Below are positions 14,347-14,477 of a stretch of DNA of 14,477 bases, in pieces. The position numbers and the translations under genes were made by a program. Source of the DNA: Alphaproteobacteria bacterium (GTDB lineage: Bacteria > Pseudomonadota > Alphaproteobacteria > Rickettsiales > JABCZZ01); NCBI GenBank assembly GCA_013289445.1, contig JABCZZ010000025.1, positions 1 to 14,477 of the forward strand. Direction: 5' to 3'. Numbering within the stretch: position 1 is the first letter of the stretch; the number at the start of each line of letters is the position of its first letter. The notes beneath the pieces are model-generated. The model had not been told where the DNA came from, searched no databases, and was given only the letters and a program-made list of their open reading frames with translations.

Positions 14347-14477
14347 TGCGTAGCCGCGCCCCATGGATGGCGACTGTATTTATGCTGGCGTTGACAGCGT
14401 GCACGCCAAGCCTGCCGCATGTGTCGGACCATCTGGTACTCCAGCCGTTACAGTACAAAGACATTCCCGCATGGAGC
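14346..14477 (+). CDS. mltA: Lipoprotein, probably MltA-type lytic transglycosylase (5' end only)
   Basis: Forty-four codons are visible before the window ends. The start ATG overlaps the timA stop (TGATG), so translation is probably coupled. Residues 1-18 are a lipoprotein signal with a clear lipobox, LTAC, and C19 as the lipidated residue, so the protein should sit in the outer or inner membrane facing the periplasm. The following PLQYKDIPAWS resembles the FxDLPGW start of the MltA domain. MltA cuts peptidoglycan glycan strands to 1,6-anhydro products. The position right after a Tim44-like gene supports this, as I recall the same order in other alphaproteobacteria. The catalytic part is outside the window, so the family call rests on a short segment and context. 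Confidence 0.7.
   Translation, partial: MRSRAPWMATVFMLALTACTPSLPHVSDHLVLQPLQYKDIPAWS

Overview
The window is ordinary, densely packed chromosomal DNA from a bacterium that is most likely an alphaproteobacterium. The pointers are a divergent xseA/purD pair, an alphaproteobacterial-type SecB next to a Tim44-like (TimA) protein that overlaps an MltA-type lipoprotein gene, a YciB/IspZ septation protein, and a histidine kinase whose dimerisation domain resembles the PleC/DivJ group. No family or genus can be named from the sequence alone. There is no tRNA, rRNA, insertion sequence, integrase, CRISPR array or phage gene. Apart from the two genes cut by the window edges, every gene looks intact.

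Layout. Bases 1-471 (minus) hold the N-terminal third of exonuclease VII large subunit. Divergent from it is purD (509-1771, purine synthesis), which converges on yciB (1777-2322, minus, inner membrane). A 117-base divergent gap leads into a tight plus-strand run: phoB (2440), a PLP-dependent threonine/serine dehydratase (3193) and an exported glutathione peroxidase (4215-4772). This run converges on a GGDEF diguanylate cyclase gene (4783-5847, minus). Then, all on plus, come an Ala/Pro-rich single-pass membrane protein of unknown function (6028), an orphan TAXI-type periplasmic solute-binding protein (6974), a Cache-domain hybrid-less histidine kinase (8226) and, three bases later, an unrecognised CxxC protein (9969). 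That block converges on dapB (10618-11418, minus; lysine/diaminopimelate synthesis). Divergent from dapB is an indolepyruvate/phenylpyruvate-type ThDP decarboxylase (11490), which converges on secB (13135-13602, minus). Divergent from secB is timA (13672), whose stop codon overlaps the start of a truncated lipoprotein gene of MltA type (14346 to the edge).

Functional picture. The housekeeping genes (xseA, purD, yciB, dapB, secB, timA, mltA) are scattered singletons or pairs. The centre (about 4.8-10.6 kb) is a signalling and envelope neighbourhood: diguanylate cyclase, membrane protein, periplasmic binding protein, sensor kinase and an unknown partner. It has the longest intergenic regions, and these contain several inverted repeats. 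No clear new defence, mobile or biosynthetic system is visible. The most interesting points are the binding protein/sensor kinase/unknown protein group, an inverted repeat whose arm covers the secB ribosome binding site, and a decarboxylase with a changed active-site position.
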